Positions 23,930 to 37,452 of a stretch of 64,000 nucleotides of DNA are shown here, in pieces (position 1 is the first letter of the stretch; each line of letters begins with the position of its first letter). This DNA is from Poecilobothrus nobilitatus (Eukaryota > Arthropoda > Insecta > Diptera > Dolichopodidae). The notes under the pieces were generated by a model, which saw only the letters and a program-made list of their open reading frames with translations, was not told where the DNA came from and ran no database searches. A program made the position numbers and the translations under genes. The stretch lies in NCBI GenBank assembly GCA_947095535.1, contig OX352774.1, positions 4,650,001 to 4,714,000 of the forward strand. Reading direction: 5' to 3'.

Positions 23930-24770
23930 TATGTATATGTACTTTAAACGAAGTAAGTAACAACTGAGATTAGTTGTACATAATATTATAATAATAGTGT
24001 TTATTGGTAGAAGCTGCATGTAACATGAATATATTTAGACAAGTGTACACTGAAGTGCGAAATTCTTAATTATATCTTTATAATATTAATCTAACTAAAA
24101 ATTTAGTTAGATTAATATTCTTGCTCAGGGTTGAACTGAATCGATTTCTAGGTTGCATTACGAACACTATAACAAGAATGTACCCAACCAAATAATAAGT
24201 TCAAATAACATACACACATATACAGACATTGCACAAATCGAAAAAGTTGTTAGATAATTAGACCATTTTCCCCGGGAAAATTCAGAACTTGACTAAAGTA
24301 CCTGATGTTAAAACATACTTCTTCAAAATTCTATCCTATACAAATTTTTTTCAATTTTTTTAGATGTCACCGTAAAATATACTTACACACCATCTACAGG
24401 GCCCCTAGTTTAGATCTATTATTATAAAATTTTCATAAATTAGGCATTTCGGTTCTAAAATTGTTTCTCCTGAAGAGTTCATAACCTTAGAATAAATTCA
24501 ATATTTTCTTGTGGTTAAACATGGTTGTAATGTAGCAAACAAAATTATAAATATTATCACTTCTAAGGAAATTAATTTTGTTAAAATAATGTTAGAAAAC
24601 AACGGTTTATCCCTATTTCTTGAACTAATTTTTATTGTAAAAGAAAAAAATTTTTTTTAATCTTTAATTTTTATAATCTAGACTCCAGAGTTTGGGTTAT
24701 ACAAACATTTCCTTTCTGTTAATTAGCATCATATATATATTACTATATTATATTGAGTATATACATATAT
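23930..24770. other. Non-coding AT-rich stretch
   Basis: Contains the perfect palindrome at 24082. The rest shows no recognised feature. Confidence 0.5.
24082..24119. repeat. Perfect 38-bp palindrome
   Basis: Two 18-bp arms (AATATTAATCTAACTAAA and its exact inverse) around a 2-base spacer. No T tract or gene end points to a terminator. It could be the relic of a tiny fold-back element or a cruciform-forming site. Confidence 0.85.
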
Positions 24771-24773
24771 ATA

Positions 24774-25665
24774 GGGTTTTCCAATTTGAGTGATATGATT
24801 TCTAAGTGACGTTTCGCCCATTTGTAGTATGTTATGATCTGTCTTTTTTTTTCATTGTATTCAGTAATGTTTACAATTTCATCATGGACCACCGTAAACG
24901 TCGTGAATTTTCTGATTTTGTCTTGGAACAACTTGAAAACAATAACGATTTTTTTAAGAAAATCATCTTCTCCGACGAGGCTCACTTTCATCTGAGTGGT
25001 GCGGTAAATAAACAAAACTGTCGATTCTGGTGCGAAGAAAATCCACAAATTATTCATGAACAACCATTACATTCACCTAAATTGGCAGTTTGGTGTGATT
25101 TTTGGTCTGGTGGAATCATCGGTCCGTACTTCTTTCGAAATGAAGCTGGTAACACCGTTACTGGCAATGGAGAGCGGTATAGATCGATGATAACCAACTT
25201 TTTAAGTTGATCTTGACAACATCTGGTTCCAACAAGAGGGGGCTACGTGCCACAAAGCACGTGCAACAACCGAATTATTGCACGAAAAGTTTGGAGATTC
25301 GATTATTTCAAGAAATTGAATGGCCTCCAAGAAATTGTGATTTAACACCATTAGACTATTTCTTGTAGGGTTATTTGAAGTCATTGGTCTTTAGCAATAA
25401 ACCAGACTCTCTTCAAGCTTTAGAAGTCAATATTGAACGTGCTATTCATGACATACGACTTGATTTAGTGGAAAAAGTGCTCGAAAATTGGGTTCATCGA
25501 ATTCGTTCCTGCAAAAGAAGTCGTGGAGGCTATTTGAATGACGTTTTATTCAGAACCTAATTGTATCGATTGTACTTCACATTAAATAAAAAACATTTGA
25601 ATTTCCTTAATAATTAGTGTGTTTTTTTTTTGAAAAGAAATCATATCACTCAAATTGGAAAACCC
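24774..25665 (+). mobile_element. Rosa-like Tc1/mariner relic (892 bp)
   Basis: Perfect 29-bp terminal inverted repeats: GGGTTTTCCAATTTGAGTGA at 24774-24793, continuing to 24802, and its inverse at 25637-25665. TA precedes the left end and TT follows the right, a slightly damaged TA target duplication. The interior is a dead transposase gene. The family assignment (rosa, DD41D) rests on recalled motif style and is inference. It is shorter than an autonomous element of about 1.3 kb because the 5' coding part is missing. Confidence 0.9.
24884..25560 (+). pseudogene. Dead mariner-family transposase
   Basis: The transposase would cut and paste the element by a DDE-type RNase H-fold nuclease acting on the inverted ends. 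The remaining part starts at MDHRKRREF (24884), just before the catalytic core. The first Asp lies in IIFSDEAHFHLSG (24974). In the second motif, WFQQEGATCHKA, Glu (GAG, 25236) stands where the family has Asp. The third Asp lies in CDLTPLDYF (25354). The N-terminal helix-turn-helix DNA-binding region is absent. Frame changes occur at about 25200-25209 and 25305-25321, and a TAG replaces the expected Trp codon at 25366. The C-terminal part (25375-25557) ends in a normal stop. It cannot make an active enzyme. The minus-strand frame at 24743-25063 is its shadow. Confidence 0.92.
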
Positions 25666-25668
25666 TTT

Positions 25669-28600
25669 ACTTTTTCATTTATTGAAATTTTTTAAATCAT
25701 CATAATAATAATATAGCATCAATCAGATCAAAGAATAATATTATAGTTAATTATAATTAATCAAAAAATACATGCTTTTGTTATTACGCCTACCAATGTA
25801 ACATTTTCTAATATTTTAATAATATTAATTTAATTAATTAAATGACACTTTTGTAACTTTCCTTATATGGTAAAATAATTGCTATTTTGAATATTTTGTG
25901 ACATGTTTTTCGGATTCTATTGAATTTAAATCTTTTGAAGTTAAAGCGCTCATAACCATAAAATAAAAAGTAGTAACAGCTTTTGAAATAGTAAAAATGA
26001 GCGGCAAAATTTCAAATACTTTTGAAATTTAAATCAGAATCTTTATAAAAAAAAAATTAAATTTTACTTTAATAATTAACTGACAGTTTAATACCTGCAG
26101 GCAATTTATTCACTTTAAGTAAAAAAAAAAAATGTTTTTTTTATTTAATAAGTATATGACTTAAGTGAACACTTTAGAACTTTAAAAAAAATAAAAAAAA
26201 AAACAATTTGAAACTACTAAAAATAACAAAAAAAAAAAAAAAACTTTAAAAGTTGTTGACTTTTTCTAACAATTATTTTGTTCTACATATTTATTTAGAA
26301 AACAAAATAAAATTTTTTTTTTAATAACCAAAAAAAAAAAAAAAGTTCAATTACTTTAAGATGAGTACAATGTCCTTTCATTTTACTAGGATATCTTTTA
26401 CAATTATTTGTTTGGTCTAATTAAAAACTTTTTTCTTTTCAATTACAAGATAATAGAAAAAAAAAAAACCTGAAAAGCATGTTAAGATTTTACACAAAAT
26501 AACCGACAACATCAGACAACAGATGGACATTAAGTTATATAACAAAATAATCAACAGTAGTCCTGTTTTTTATTTTATTCTTCTTTTATTCTTTTATAGT
26601 CTAAATTATAATATGCATCATGTTCCTATGAACGTTTTTTTTGTTGTTTTTTGTTTTTTTTTTACTTATTTACTGTGACTCATTCCTTTAAGCGACATTT
26701 AGACTGCTTTGTATTTCTTCTTTTTTTTTTTTTTTTTTAATTTAATGAGTAACAGCAGATGAAGAGGAATATAAAAGGATTTTGAAAAGGATTTTATAAT
26801 AATTACAGAGAGTTATTACAGAGAATTTTAGCATAACATAGTGCAGTATATGAATAAGTATTTGTTAAAAATTAAAATGTAAATTTTTACATTTAATAAA
26901 TAAATATACGTATATAAGTATGTACTTATACCACAACACGAATAGAAGATTAAAAGAAAAAAAAAAAAACAATAATAAGACAAAAAAATTGCAATTGTCC
27001 TAGATTTTTTGTTTTTTTTTTTTTTTTTCCTTTTTCCTTTTGTTTTTGTTGTCTTTTGTTACTATAAACTCAACAAGGTAAAGTTAGAAGAACAAAAAGT
27101 TTTGGAACTCTGACAAAAACAAAAACAAATGCAAAATATATCTATACTTATGCTTATACATTTTTATTAAAACACTGAAAGTAAAGCAGTGACGTTTTAA
27201 ATCTATTCTATGTAGTGGTAATCGATAAAATCGAATCTTTTGAAATAATTAAAGATTTCTTTATGTGTACATCTCATTTTTTTTTTTTTTTTGTTTTAGT
27301 TCTTTAGTTCTAGTTCTTTTCTTTCATATTTACAAATACATATTTACATAACGATATTCATATATGTATATCTATAGATATTCATTCATTTTGTCTAACT
27401 TTTCATAAGCATTTTTTATTTTTCTATTTAATTGATAGAAGTTCTATTTAAAATATCATTTATATGAATCGATGTTTTATGAATCAAAAGACAAATGATA
27501 CAAAAGAAATACAATAAAAAAAAAAAACTCTTTAAATAAATTTAAAAACAATATTTTCTTTTGTAAAATGAAATTAAAAAAAAAAAATGAATTTAATCAA
27601 TATTTAAAAAAAAAAATTAACTTTTAACTAATAATAGACAAACATAAATTGAAAAGAAGAAATTAATTGAACAAATCTCTATTAATATAAATTTTAAAAA
27701 AGTTTCTTTAATATAATTAAAGTTTTTTTTTGTTTTTTTTTGTTTTCTTTAATTAAAAAAAAAAATAAAAACTCAAAAAGTTTTTTTTTTGAATAATTTT
27801 TAATTAAATCTTTGAAAAAAATACAAAAGAAAATGTAAAAAACATACCTATTTGTTTTATAGATATAGAAATCAATGTTGTGGTTAAAAAAGTAATTAAC
27901 TTTCTTGAATAAAGATTCAATTTACATATCTATTATATATATACTTTTCTTTACTTTACATTTGTATGCGTATATTCATACATAAATAACTATACTATTA
28001 TATATACTATACTCAAATAGATTAAAATACCATATTTATTTACATTTAAGTATTCAAAAATCATTTAATATTTTTATTTTTTATAATTTGAAATCCTTTT
28101 CTACAAGTAATTTTATCTTCTTATTAAGTTCTTCCAACTTAAAATTTTCATTTTGATAAAGTAAAATTTTTAACCTTACAGTAGTCGCGTACTATTTTTT
28201 TCATAAATACTTAAGTTAGGTAATATTGACCCATTCAAAAATTCAACAAAAAGTGCCACAAAAAAAGATTCATAAAATAAAATTTTACATATAAATTTTT
28301 TTGCATATTTGACACTTTTTGTTGCAGTTATACTGGAAACGGACACTAAAATTCATAAAACTTTATAAAGTCAAATTGTATAGAGTTATGTTTATAAGTT
28401 ATCATATATTTAAGAGTTATAATCAAATTAACATTTCTTCAATGTAAAGTTTAATAGTGTTTAGAAGAAAAAAATCAAAATAAAAGCAAATTAAGATTTT
28501 AGGAAATTTGGAAATTATCAGTTAACCTGCTGACTGTTTTTCACATTGCAAATATGATTAAAATTTTTACAAAATCAACGAGAAAATTACAGTTATTATT

Positions 28601-29020
28601 TCAGAAAATTATTAAAACCCAGCTACTGGGAGAATGAAAAGCATTATCATTAAGAAAAGAAAAAGTTATTGGGTTCTAATATAGATTTGAGTTGTAAAGA
28701 CGCGTAAGCGAGTACCAAAGGGTTAACTATAACCACTTTATTGTGAATTTGCTTTTACTTATCAATTCTACAAGAGTCATCTCGTCTATAGTATTGTTTT
28801 GTCTGAGATTACTGATATAGTCATTTTAAAATTTAACAATTTAATTCATATACTTATATATCACAGACGAATAAATGAAACGTGGTGAATTTCATTATAT
28901 AATTTTCATGATTCCAAACAGATTAAAACAAATTTTCAAAGTAGTAACAGGGCAGTTATCTTTTTATAAACTTTATACTTTAATAATTTCAAAACTGATT
29001 TCATTGTATAGGTGATGGCA
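25669..29020. other. Non-coding AT-rich stretch
   Basis: Long A and T runs. It contains the inverted repeat at 28244 and no recognised gene or repeat family. Confidence 0.55.
28244..28325. repeat. Imperfect 18-bp inverted repeat
   Basis: CAACAAAAAGTGCCACAAA at 28244 and TTTGACACTTTTTGTTG at 28308 pair almost fully across a loop of about 45 bases. Possibly a small fold-back element. Confidence 0.55.
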
Positions 29021-29023
29021 CAA

Positions 29024-29514
29024 CAATGCTTATACTTTTCTTCCTTTACTTTGAATACCTTTTAAAAGTATCAAAACAAAGCAAAGTTAACAAAGTAAGT
29101 AGTGATCCAACTTTGATTATTTTGCAATTTTCACTTTGACTTTTGTTGAATTTATTTTTTCTGAAATGGATTTAAAAAAAATTTTAGAAAAGTATAATAA
29201 TTATTTTATATAGGAGAAGATTTTGAATTCGAGACATTTATAGAAATCGTCAAATTCATGGATTGTACGAAATCACATTCCCACCTATTTAAAATTTCTC
29301 CCACCTATTCAAATTTTTTTAATGTTTATGTAAAACAAATCAAATATCAAATGTCAAAGTACGAAATTGAATTTGTCAATTTGTTACTTTGCTTCGTTTG
29401 CTTACTTTGAATGCTTTGTGCATTTGATACCATAAGAGTATAAGAAATAATGTAATTCATTTTATCTGCCAAAGTTTTCGAAGGAAGTAAGTAAAGGAAG
29501 CAAAGTAAGCATTG
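29024..29514. mobile_element. MITE with subterminal repeats (about 491 bp)
   Basis: The outer inverted ends share AATGCTTA and CTTCCTTTACTT (29024-29057 against 29480-29514). An inner inverted pair carries TATCAAA...CAAAGTAAG (29067-29100 against 29382-29438). ACTTTG/CAAAGT units recur many times near both ends, as in hAT-like elements, but no target duplication was fixed. No coding capacity. Confidence 0.5.
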
Positions 29515-31842
29515 GGCTTTTATCTTAAGGTACTATATATATGTTTGTAGCTACTATTTATTAAGTTATAAGACAGCAAAATTATACAATAACTATAGAC
29601 AATTCAACTAATATAAGTTTTATTTCTAAAAGTAAGTTTCCTTTTAAATATTCATCTTTAATATCCTTAAATTTTCGTTTTTTATAAAAAAAAAAAAAAA
29701 AGAGGGCAAAAATTTTTGAAAACAGGAAGTGTAGAAAATAAAAAAAAAACAAAAATATTAAAGTTAAATATTTGGAATTAATTTTTTATATGCGAGATTT
29801 TTTTTAAATTTGTAAAATTATATTTTCATAAAATTCAGGTGAATTTTATATATATAACAAAAAACAAACTAAACCGAAATCATTGCGAGTCATTCACCTG
29901 GAATCTGAGTCATTGTTTTTTTTTTCGGTTTTTTATTTCTTTCCATTTTTTTTTTTGTCGCTTTTCATTTTCTATTTGTGTATGGATTGACAAAACGTAG
30001 ACAAAAACAAAAATGAAAATAAAAAAAAAATGTAAAATGAAAATCACTCGAATAGATATTTGCAATGTTCTAAATTTTTCACCTCTTTGAATTTTTTTTT
30101 TTTTTTTTTTAAATTATATCATTTTTAGAATTTTAATTGACGTGTTTTAAAATGGATAAACATAAACCAAGGTAAAATAAATTTTTAGTTAAACTAAATA
30201 TTTATGGCAGTGTTTAGTTTTTAATAAAATTTAATTACATTCTAAATAATAGAAATAAGTACACATATACTTACATATATATAGTATACGTATGTATAAT
30301 ATATATGGAGAAAAAATCGAGTGATTTCTTATTCTAATTTTATAAATAATCTAAATTTCAAAGATCATTAAAATCGTAATCAATAATTAACTAAATAGTT
30401 AAGAAAAGTAGTAAATCTTGAAAAGTTTGGAGCACGGTCTATATGGTCTAAAAATTTCTTGATTTTCGTTACACCTTATACCAAAGGTTTCATATTTAAT
30501 ATAATTTCCACGTATGAATGCTAAGTCCATTAGTTTTTTATATGAACATCTACGTTCAATTCGTTTTCTTAATTAAAGAAAAGAATTAGGCTTTTATTTC
30601 GGTTTGTTTTATAACTATTGAAAGTAATTGCCGAACGGTTGCTCCTTAAATCAGCGAGTGTTTATCTTATGACACACAAGGCGAGAAACATTATAATATG
30701 TGTATATAGTCTAACCAGTCGATGAAACAGTAAATAGAATGATTAAAGTAGACAATAAATATTAAAATGATAACAATCTTTCACATAATAAAAATACACA
30801 AAAATTGCAACTACTTTCAGATAGATACCCTTCGGTATTGATAGTTAAAAGGGGGCTGTAGTTGTGCTTATATAATTTTAAATAAAAAATTTTCTTATAT
30901 ACTTAAACTATAATAAATTGTTACGTTTTATATTTATTTTACATATATTTATATAATTTTTTTTTTATTATTTTCTGAACTCTTTGATTTTTAAACACAT
31001 AAATAAATAAAGATACATATAAATACGTATGCAAAAAATTCTATCTAAAATAAATTACCGACATACAACTAAAGAAAAATGAAATGAAACAAAATTTATT
31101 GAATTAAAGTATTTCATAAAAGTGAATAAACACTAACTTTCCAATATTATATACATAACACACACAATTAATTAATAATTACTATAGGGAAAATGCATTA
31201 GAAGGACATTAAATTCTTAAATAATAATAACAATAATTCAATCAAATAGATTTTGTTCAAATATTAGGAAAATGTTGTAAAAAATTTCCATTAAACAAAA
31301 AATGGCACACCTTTTAGAACATTTTTATATTATCATTTAGCCTATATACACATTACACACCTCTAAATATAAAGGAATTAGATTTTTTTTTTTTTGGTTT
31401 TTCCCTAAAATCCAGAAATAAAAACAAAATTTTCCAATTTTCTTATCGATTATTTAAATACACATCTAAAATATTTCCCATTAAAATTTGTTTACTTATA
31501 TATATTTTTCATAAACATCACTTCCGGTTAAAATAAAATTTTTCTATATATAGTAAAGAAAATACATATAGGTAGTGAAGTGTTAAGAGATTGGCGTGCA
31601 ATTAATGGATCGTAATCTTTTCTCTTTTTTTTTTATTTTTATTAATGATATAACAGAATATTTTTAATTTTAGAACTGTTCTCTTATAATTAGTAAAAGA
31701 TATTATTATGATTTATGCTACATTTATCATAAAACATAATTAATAATGTTCTAGTTTTCTCTTTGTTTTTTTTTTTCATTTTAATTTGATAAAGTCAGTG
31801 TTGGTTAAACTGTCATTTGTGAAACTTTATTAAAAGAAAATC
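29515..31842. other. Non-coding AT-rich stretch
   Basis: One small minus-strand start/donor candidate lies near 29913 (ATGACTCAGATTCCAG|GTGAAT), overlapping a TGAGTCA (AP-1-like) site at 29906-29912. Both are weak. Nothing else recognised. Confidence 0.5.
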
Positions 31843-32012
31843 GTTTTTTTTTTTTTTAGTTTATTCTCCTGGCACATAAATGTGACAAGGAAATTACAAA
31901 AATTTTAAGTTCAAGGTGGGTTATTCTTATGATGTGTGTGAGATTCGAACTCCCATCCCCTTTGTCCTTACAGCGTATTTTATAGACTATTTATTACCCA
32001 ATAAACGTAAGA
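31843..32012 (-). mobile_element. tRNA-derived SINE, minus strand
   Basis: Read on the minus strand: an A-box region near TTGGGTAATA, the shared CTATAAAATACGCTGTAA segment, a B box in GGGAGTTCGAATCTCAC, then TTGTAATTTCCTTGTCACAT, TTATGTGCCAGGAG and an A tail (31844-31857). The order and motifs match the full copy at 57745. The body between the B box and GTAATTTCC is shortened and the head is diverged. The plus-strand open frame at 31916-32101 is only its shadow. Confidence 0.8.
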
Positions 32013-33953
32013 ATTTTAAAGAAGATGACACAATGCTCGCGACATCTTGCGTTTTTCTTTGGCGTTTAAGCGCAGAAATTACGTATTTAAATGATATATG
32101 ATGCAATAAGAATCGCGAAATGAGATTAGAAATCCGTAGCGACACTAGATTTGTCTATTTTGTACTTTTACTCGCGTTGACAGTATTTTTCGATATATTG
32201 GATACATATTAAACATAAAAAAGAGTCAATTATTAAGTTTTAATTTTATAGTTTTTCTCACTATCCATTTTATATATTTTATTTTTATTAATTTAAAATA
32301 CAAGATTAGAACTTTAACATAAAACTTGAAAAACGTTTGTTATTTAGAATTTTTTTTAAATGGCAACAAAGCGACTCAATGCGGACATGCTAACAAATCA
32401 TTACCCACTAGACACCACCACCATAATATAAGAACATGTCTTAAAGAGACTATACTGTAAATTATTTTGTAATTCCAATTCCAATTGTGAAACCCATATG
32501 CTTACCTCAACTATTACCTCAGCTATTTCTAGTTTGTACAGTAGAGTTGTAAAAAGTGCACGTGCACAGTAATTTAATGAAATATAGATATAAATTTTAG
32601 TTTTCCTGAGTATTATTGAAAATTTATAAATCTTTTAAAATGTTTTCTTTTTATCATTTTGACAAAACTTGAAATACAAAAAATTTAATATTTAAACACG
32701 GAAAATAATTATATTCAATCAGATCATAAATTTTAATTTTAAAGTTAATAATATCTGTTCATCAGATCAATAATCAGATTTATCGGATTTATTTATTTTT
32801 TTTTTTTTAAACCATGAATAAAACATGTAAGTATACAAGGCAGGAAATTTACATAAAATTTGCATAAGTATTGCACCTGATGTAATGATGTATAAAAAAT
32901 ATAATAGAGCTGTTTTTACCTTAATAGATTCTTTATTATATTATCGGCATCAATTAAAAACACTCCTCTTTGTATCTAACTATTAAAGAATTAACAATAA
33001 TTGCAAGAGATTGGGTGGTACACTAAATAACAAAAACTTGATTTCTTTTAAATTCATATACCAAAAATTACAAAAAAAAAAAAAATAAGAAAAATTATTA
33101 AGTAAATGGCAAATAAAACAAATAATGGCGCCAGACCGCCAGCGTTTTTTTTTTCCATCAAGAATTCAACTCAATTTATTAATCAATGACATTTTTTACC
33201 TTGTAAAATACCTGTGGTAAAAATAATTTTTTTTTGTTTTTTGTTTATTTTTGGTTTTAAATTAAATTTAGAGGTTATAAAAAATAAATTCTTAATTTAC
33301 CTGAGTTTTAATAGTTTAAAACTACGATTTTAAATTAAGATTTTATTAAAAACAAAAATTAATACGGAGGTGGATACGAAACTATGCTCAGTTAAGAATT
33401 CCAATATTGATTCTGAGTTGTATTGTAAAAGCAGAAGATTTAAAAAAAAAAACTATTAATTAATGGCAGGTATAATAAAAATAATTAAAAATATAATAAA
33501 TTAAATGTTAAATTTAAATTTAATTAAATACATACATGTTGAACTTATGGTTATGTATAGGCCATGTTTATATACAATATTAATATTAACATTTTATTAT
33601 TTTTTACTTTAAAATACAAAGAAATATAAAAATGTTTTAGAACACTTTATTCATTATTTAGTTTTTGGCATAGAAAAAAGAAGCAGGAACTTTGCAACAA
33701 TTTATTTCTATTAATAAAAATTTTTTATTGCTTTTGTAAAAGAATTAAGGCAAAATTAAATATTTGTGAATATTCAAAACTGTTAAGATTATACAGAAAA
33801 ATCTACAAAACATACACATAATCATAATGAAAACATAAAAGATTAAAAATTTTGCTTTATTTGGAAACATTAATTGACTGTAATGATTGATTTATTGGTA
33901 ACAATAAAAAATTAACTAAAAACATGAGTTACTTTTGCAACTTAAAATTAAAT
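32013..33953. other. Non-coding AT-rich stretch
   Basis: A GC-richer patch at 32350-32570 is open in several frames and contains the 12-bp palindrome GTGCACGTGCAC (32556-32567, with an E-box CACGTG core). No reliable exon can be defined. Confidence 0.45.
32556..32567. promoter_or_regulatory. Palindromic E-box-like site
   Basis: GTGCACGTGCAC, a perfect 12-bp palindrome with CACGTG at its centre, the binding core of bHLH factors. Function is only possible, not shown. Confidence 0.35.
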
Positions 33954-34515
33954 GGGTTGGTTACGAAATCCAAAATATAAAATCACCAATTACAAAATCC
34001 TAAAAATTTTTTATTTTATGCCCAAATTCCATATCACAAAACCATAATCCAAATTGCAAAATATCATTCTTGCACATTGAGTACTACTCGGATGAATCTT
34101 GAACAAAACAACATCTAAAAACTATATTATATTTTATATTTCAAATACATATAAAATATTATATTTTGAAGAAAGCATAGGATATAACTCTGATTTTGTA
34201 ACCAACTCTAAATTCCTTCCTAATTATTTTTTAACAAAGTATTTAAAATAGCTGTTGGGCCTTATTTTTTAACCAACTCTAAAAGTCTATGTCATATGAC
34301 TGTATTTCATTAACCTGTAGTGTTACTTCACAATTTTAACTTTTTAGAATAAAAAAATAACAGTAATTTAAACCGATTTTACCTTATTACATTGAAAATT
34401 TCCAAATTTGGGATTTTGTAATTTCGATATTTTAAAATTTGAGATTATGATTTTTAAAATTTTTGAAATTTTTGGGATCTTAAAACAGAAAACGCATTTT
34501 ATTCTTGACGCTCCC
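33954..34515 (-). repeat. Dispersed repeat C, copy 2
   Basis: The inverted ends match copy 1 (GGTTGGTTACGAAATCC at the left; GACGCTCCCAAATTT, inverse of GGGAGCGTC, at the right). Internal CTGATTTTGTAACCAACTCT mirrors the copy-1 block. Strongly diverged. Confidence 0.6.
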
Positions 34516-34599
34516 AAATTTAAAAAATCGAAAGTAATTTCGAAATCATATTTTCAAATAGAAAATAAATAAAATTTTGAAATAAATAAAGCATTTATA

Positions 34600-34827
34600 C
34601 GCCCATGTTCCAGCATTCACATTCTCCCATAAAAAGAGAATTCGACAGCAGAATGGGAATATTAAAAAGAATATTATTATGGGAAATTTAAATTGCTTTA
34701 AATAATTTACAAAACTATATGTTTTGACATTTCGAAATTGAGAATAAAATGGAACACCAATTTTGAATTCGAGAGAATGTCAATTCACATTCCCATTCAC
34801 ATTCTCGAGAATGCTGGAATATGGGCG
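34600..34827. mobile_element. Fold-back MITE (228 bp)
   Basis: Ends CGCCCATGTTCCAGCATTC (34600-34618) and its inverse (34809-34827) match in 18 of 19 positions, and the pairing partly continues inward (AGAGAATTCGA). No ORF of its own. The 66-codon plus frame at 34738 only reads across the right arm. Confidence 0.75.
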
Positions 34828-37452
34828 ATAAAGTTGCAGTCTCCAGAGCAAACTTTTCAGAAACTTAAATATAAAATCGAAAAATATCTTCGCTTAAGTT
34901 TAGAACGCAGAATCTCATATACATATATATATATTTGACTTAATTTGACGTTTAACACATTTATTTGACGTTGACTTAAACAACGTCACAACTTACAACT
35001 TACACATTGATAATAAGTTGCAAAATTGTAATTGTTCAGAGTAGCAATTTAAATGTTTGATATATTGCCAAAAGTGTACTATTTAAGTTACAATAATAGG
35101 AAACAAATGTAACTCTTTGTTATTTTCTAATATAATAACCGAAAATTGTTTTTACGGTTAAATGATTTTGTATTTTCTGCAATAAGTTTTACACTTGGCA
35201 TGTTATTAATTGAAAATTTGATACTTAGGATAATTGTTAATATTTTTGTTGAAGCGGTAGAACGAAAGTTGTTAATATTTGTGTTGAAACAGTATATAAT
35301 TTTTGCAAATCTCATATTCTAACTCAGCCCTTAGCATATTTGTTTTGAAACTGCATATAATTTTTGTACTTATAAATAAAGTACTTACACTAAAATTAAC
35401 ACTAACGTTTTCACTTAACCTACTTTAACACTCTATACATCTCGTAAACTACTTGTTGAATGCCTTTAATATTTATACTATGAAAAAGGAATACTTTTAG
35501 CATATGTTTTAACTTTAGCACAAATAGCATATGTGGCATAATCAGAATTTTGGAAATATTGCTGCAAAGCGTTTTGAATGACATAATTGTAAATAAAAAG
35601 TGCCTTATAGTTATTTCTACACACAAACAAAATTATGTAAGATATTAAAGATGAAATACATCCTAAAAGACAACTATATCTACTAGATAGAAATTTAGTT
35701 TAAGAATACTTAATATTTTCAGCACGAAAATGTTGTTAAAAAATAAAATTATCTAGATATAGAGTATATATATATAGGTACATAATGAAAAAAAAAATCG
35801 ATAATTTTATAAAACTTTCAAATTTTAACAATTTAAATCATCAATTTTCAAAAATATTCTATTTTAATATTAAAATCTTTAAAATATGTACTTTCATTTT
35901 AAATATGATAATTACACAGTATATTTGTATAACTGACATTAAACATCTGCAAAAATAAATTAAAAAAAAAAATCATAAAACCAATTATCAAACCAATTAT
36001 CATAATAAATTTTTTTTTTTTTTTTATTTATAACTTATTGCCAATTATGCAATTTTTTTTTTTATCCTAAAATAGATAAAGACAAATTTTAATTAAGTTT
36101 TTAAAAAAAAAAATATTTAAAATTGATTTTTTTTTTTTTTTTTATTAAAAGATCAAAGATTCAATGTAAGTTTCAAAACTATATTAAACAAAAAATAATA
36201 ACTTTTATAATAAAATATGAATATCAATTTTTAAACAATTACATGTTGCATTAAATAAAAATATACTTATACAAAAAATATTATAAAAGATATATACATA
36301 CATAATCATCTAACATAAATATAACCTCAAAATAGAATTAAAAAAAAAAAAAAAAATAAATAAATAATATTTTTATTACCAGACAATATAATAAAAATAT
36401 GACTAAAATGGAATGAATCTGCTTTTCAAACCAATAAATATTGAAAAGTTATAATCTATATAAAGACTTTAAAGTATATATAAGTAAAATATTATTACAG
36501 ATATTGTACATATAATTTAATATATATAGGTATAATTTTAATTCGATATATAGTTAGATAAAAATCGATTCATATTTTATGCACTGATATTATTTTTTTT
36601 TTTGTTTATGAATCTCATATTTCTGGCAATTTCAAGCAATTGTCATTTTTTTCTATTGTGTATGGTTCTAAAGAAATTTTTATTTTCTTTTTTTTTTTAA
36701 TGAATTTTTTATAATAAACATTGCAATATTTTTTATTCAAATTTTTATTAAATTACAAAAATAAAATAAAAAAAAAAAGTAATTGCAATATAAGCAAAAA
36801 AAATATTAAGTGAAAGGTAACTAAATAATACACAACTTCTAAAATGACAAAGTATATATGTAAGATATAACAGCAATTAAAATTATCATATACACATGTA
36901 ATATATATGGTCATGTTACATATATATAATATATTCGATCATATTATGTATGTTCATTCAAAAGAATGTGTTTACTTTGTAAGAGTACAGGTAATCAAAT
37001 TAGAGGGGGAGAATTCACTCATCACTATACTACTTACACTGCTTAAAATATTTTCTTAATTTAAATGCTGATTTTTTAAAATGCAAAAAAAAAAAAAGAA
37101 CGAAGTAAAAGTGTGAATTTCAATTTAAGTATCTATTAAATATTTTTACGTTATACTTCAGAAAGGTAAAAATGAAACAGTATACCATACAAGTAATATA
37201 AATCTTTTCAAAATTCAATTATTTTAGATTACTTTTTTCACATACATGCTGATATTATTGTAATGCAGTTAAAGTGAATCATAATGTTAAAGTGTCCTAA
37301 AATATAGTAAAAGCTAATTTAATGACTGTAGTTTTTGTAGTCTTTTTTTTAAAATTAATTATTAATTATTCAGAAATTCATAATTCCAAACTCCTAGAAG
37401 TATACTATAATTAAATTTAATCTTAGAAAAAACATATGAGTACTTTAATTTA
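34828..37452. other. Non-coding AT-rich stretch
   Basis: Contains the short degenerate tandem array at 35231. The rest is homopolymer- and TA-rich with no recognised gene. Confidence 0.55.
35231..35370. repeat. Degenerate tandem repeat, three units
   Basis: Three imperfect units share TTGTTAATATTTNTGTTGAA or ATATTTGTTTTGAAAC, and two of them also share TATATAATTTTTG. Confidence 0.5.

Noticed and set aside
24743..25063. 106-codon minus frame
   Set aside because: Antisense shadow of the transposase core and the inverted repeat.
32377..32640. Minus frame open for about 80 codons with an internal GAG|GTAAGC donor-like site
   Set aside because: No start, no pyrimidine tract before it, and several frames are open in this GC-richer patch. 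Expected by chance at this length.
33181..33240. Second ratchet-like site (ACCACAG|GTATTT, minus strand)
   Set aside because: The donor half is not GTRAG and the pyrimidine tract is interrupted.
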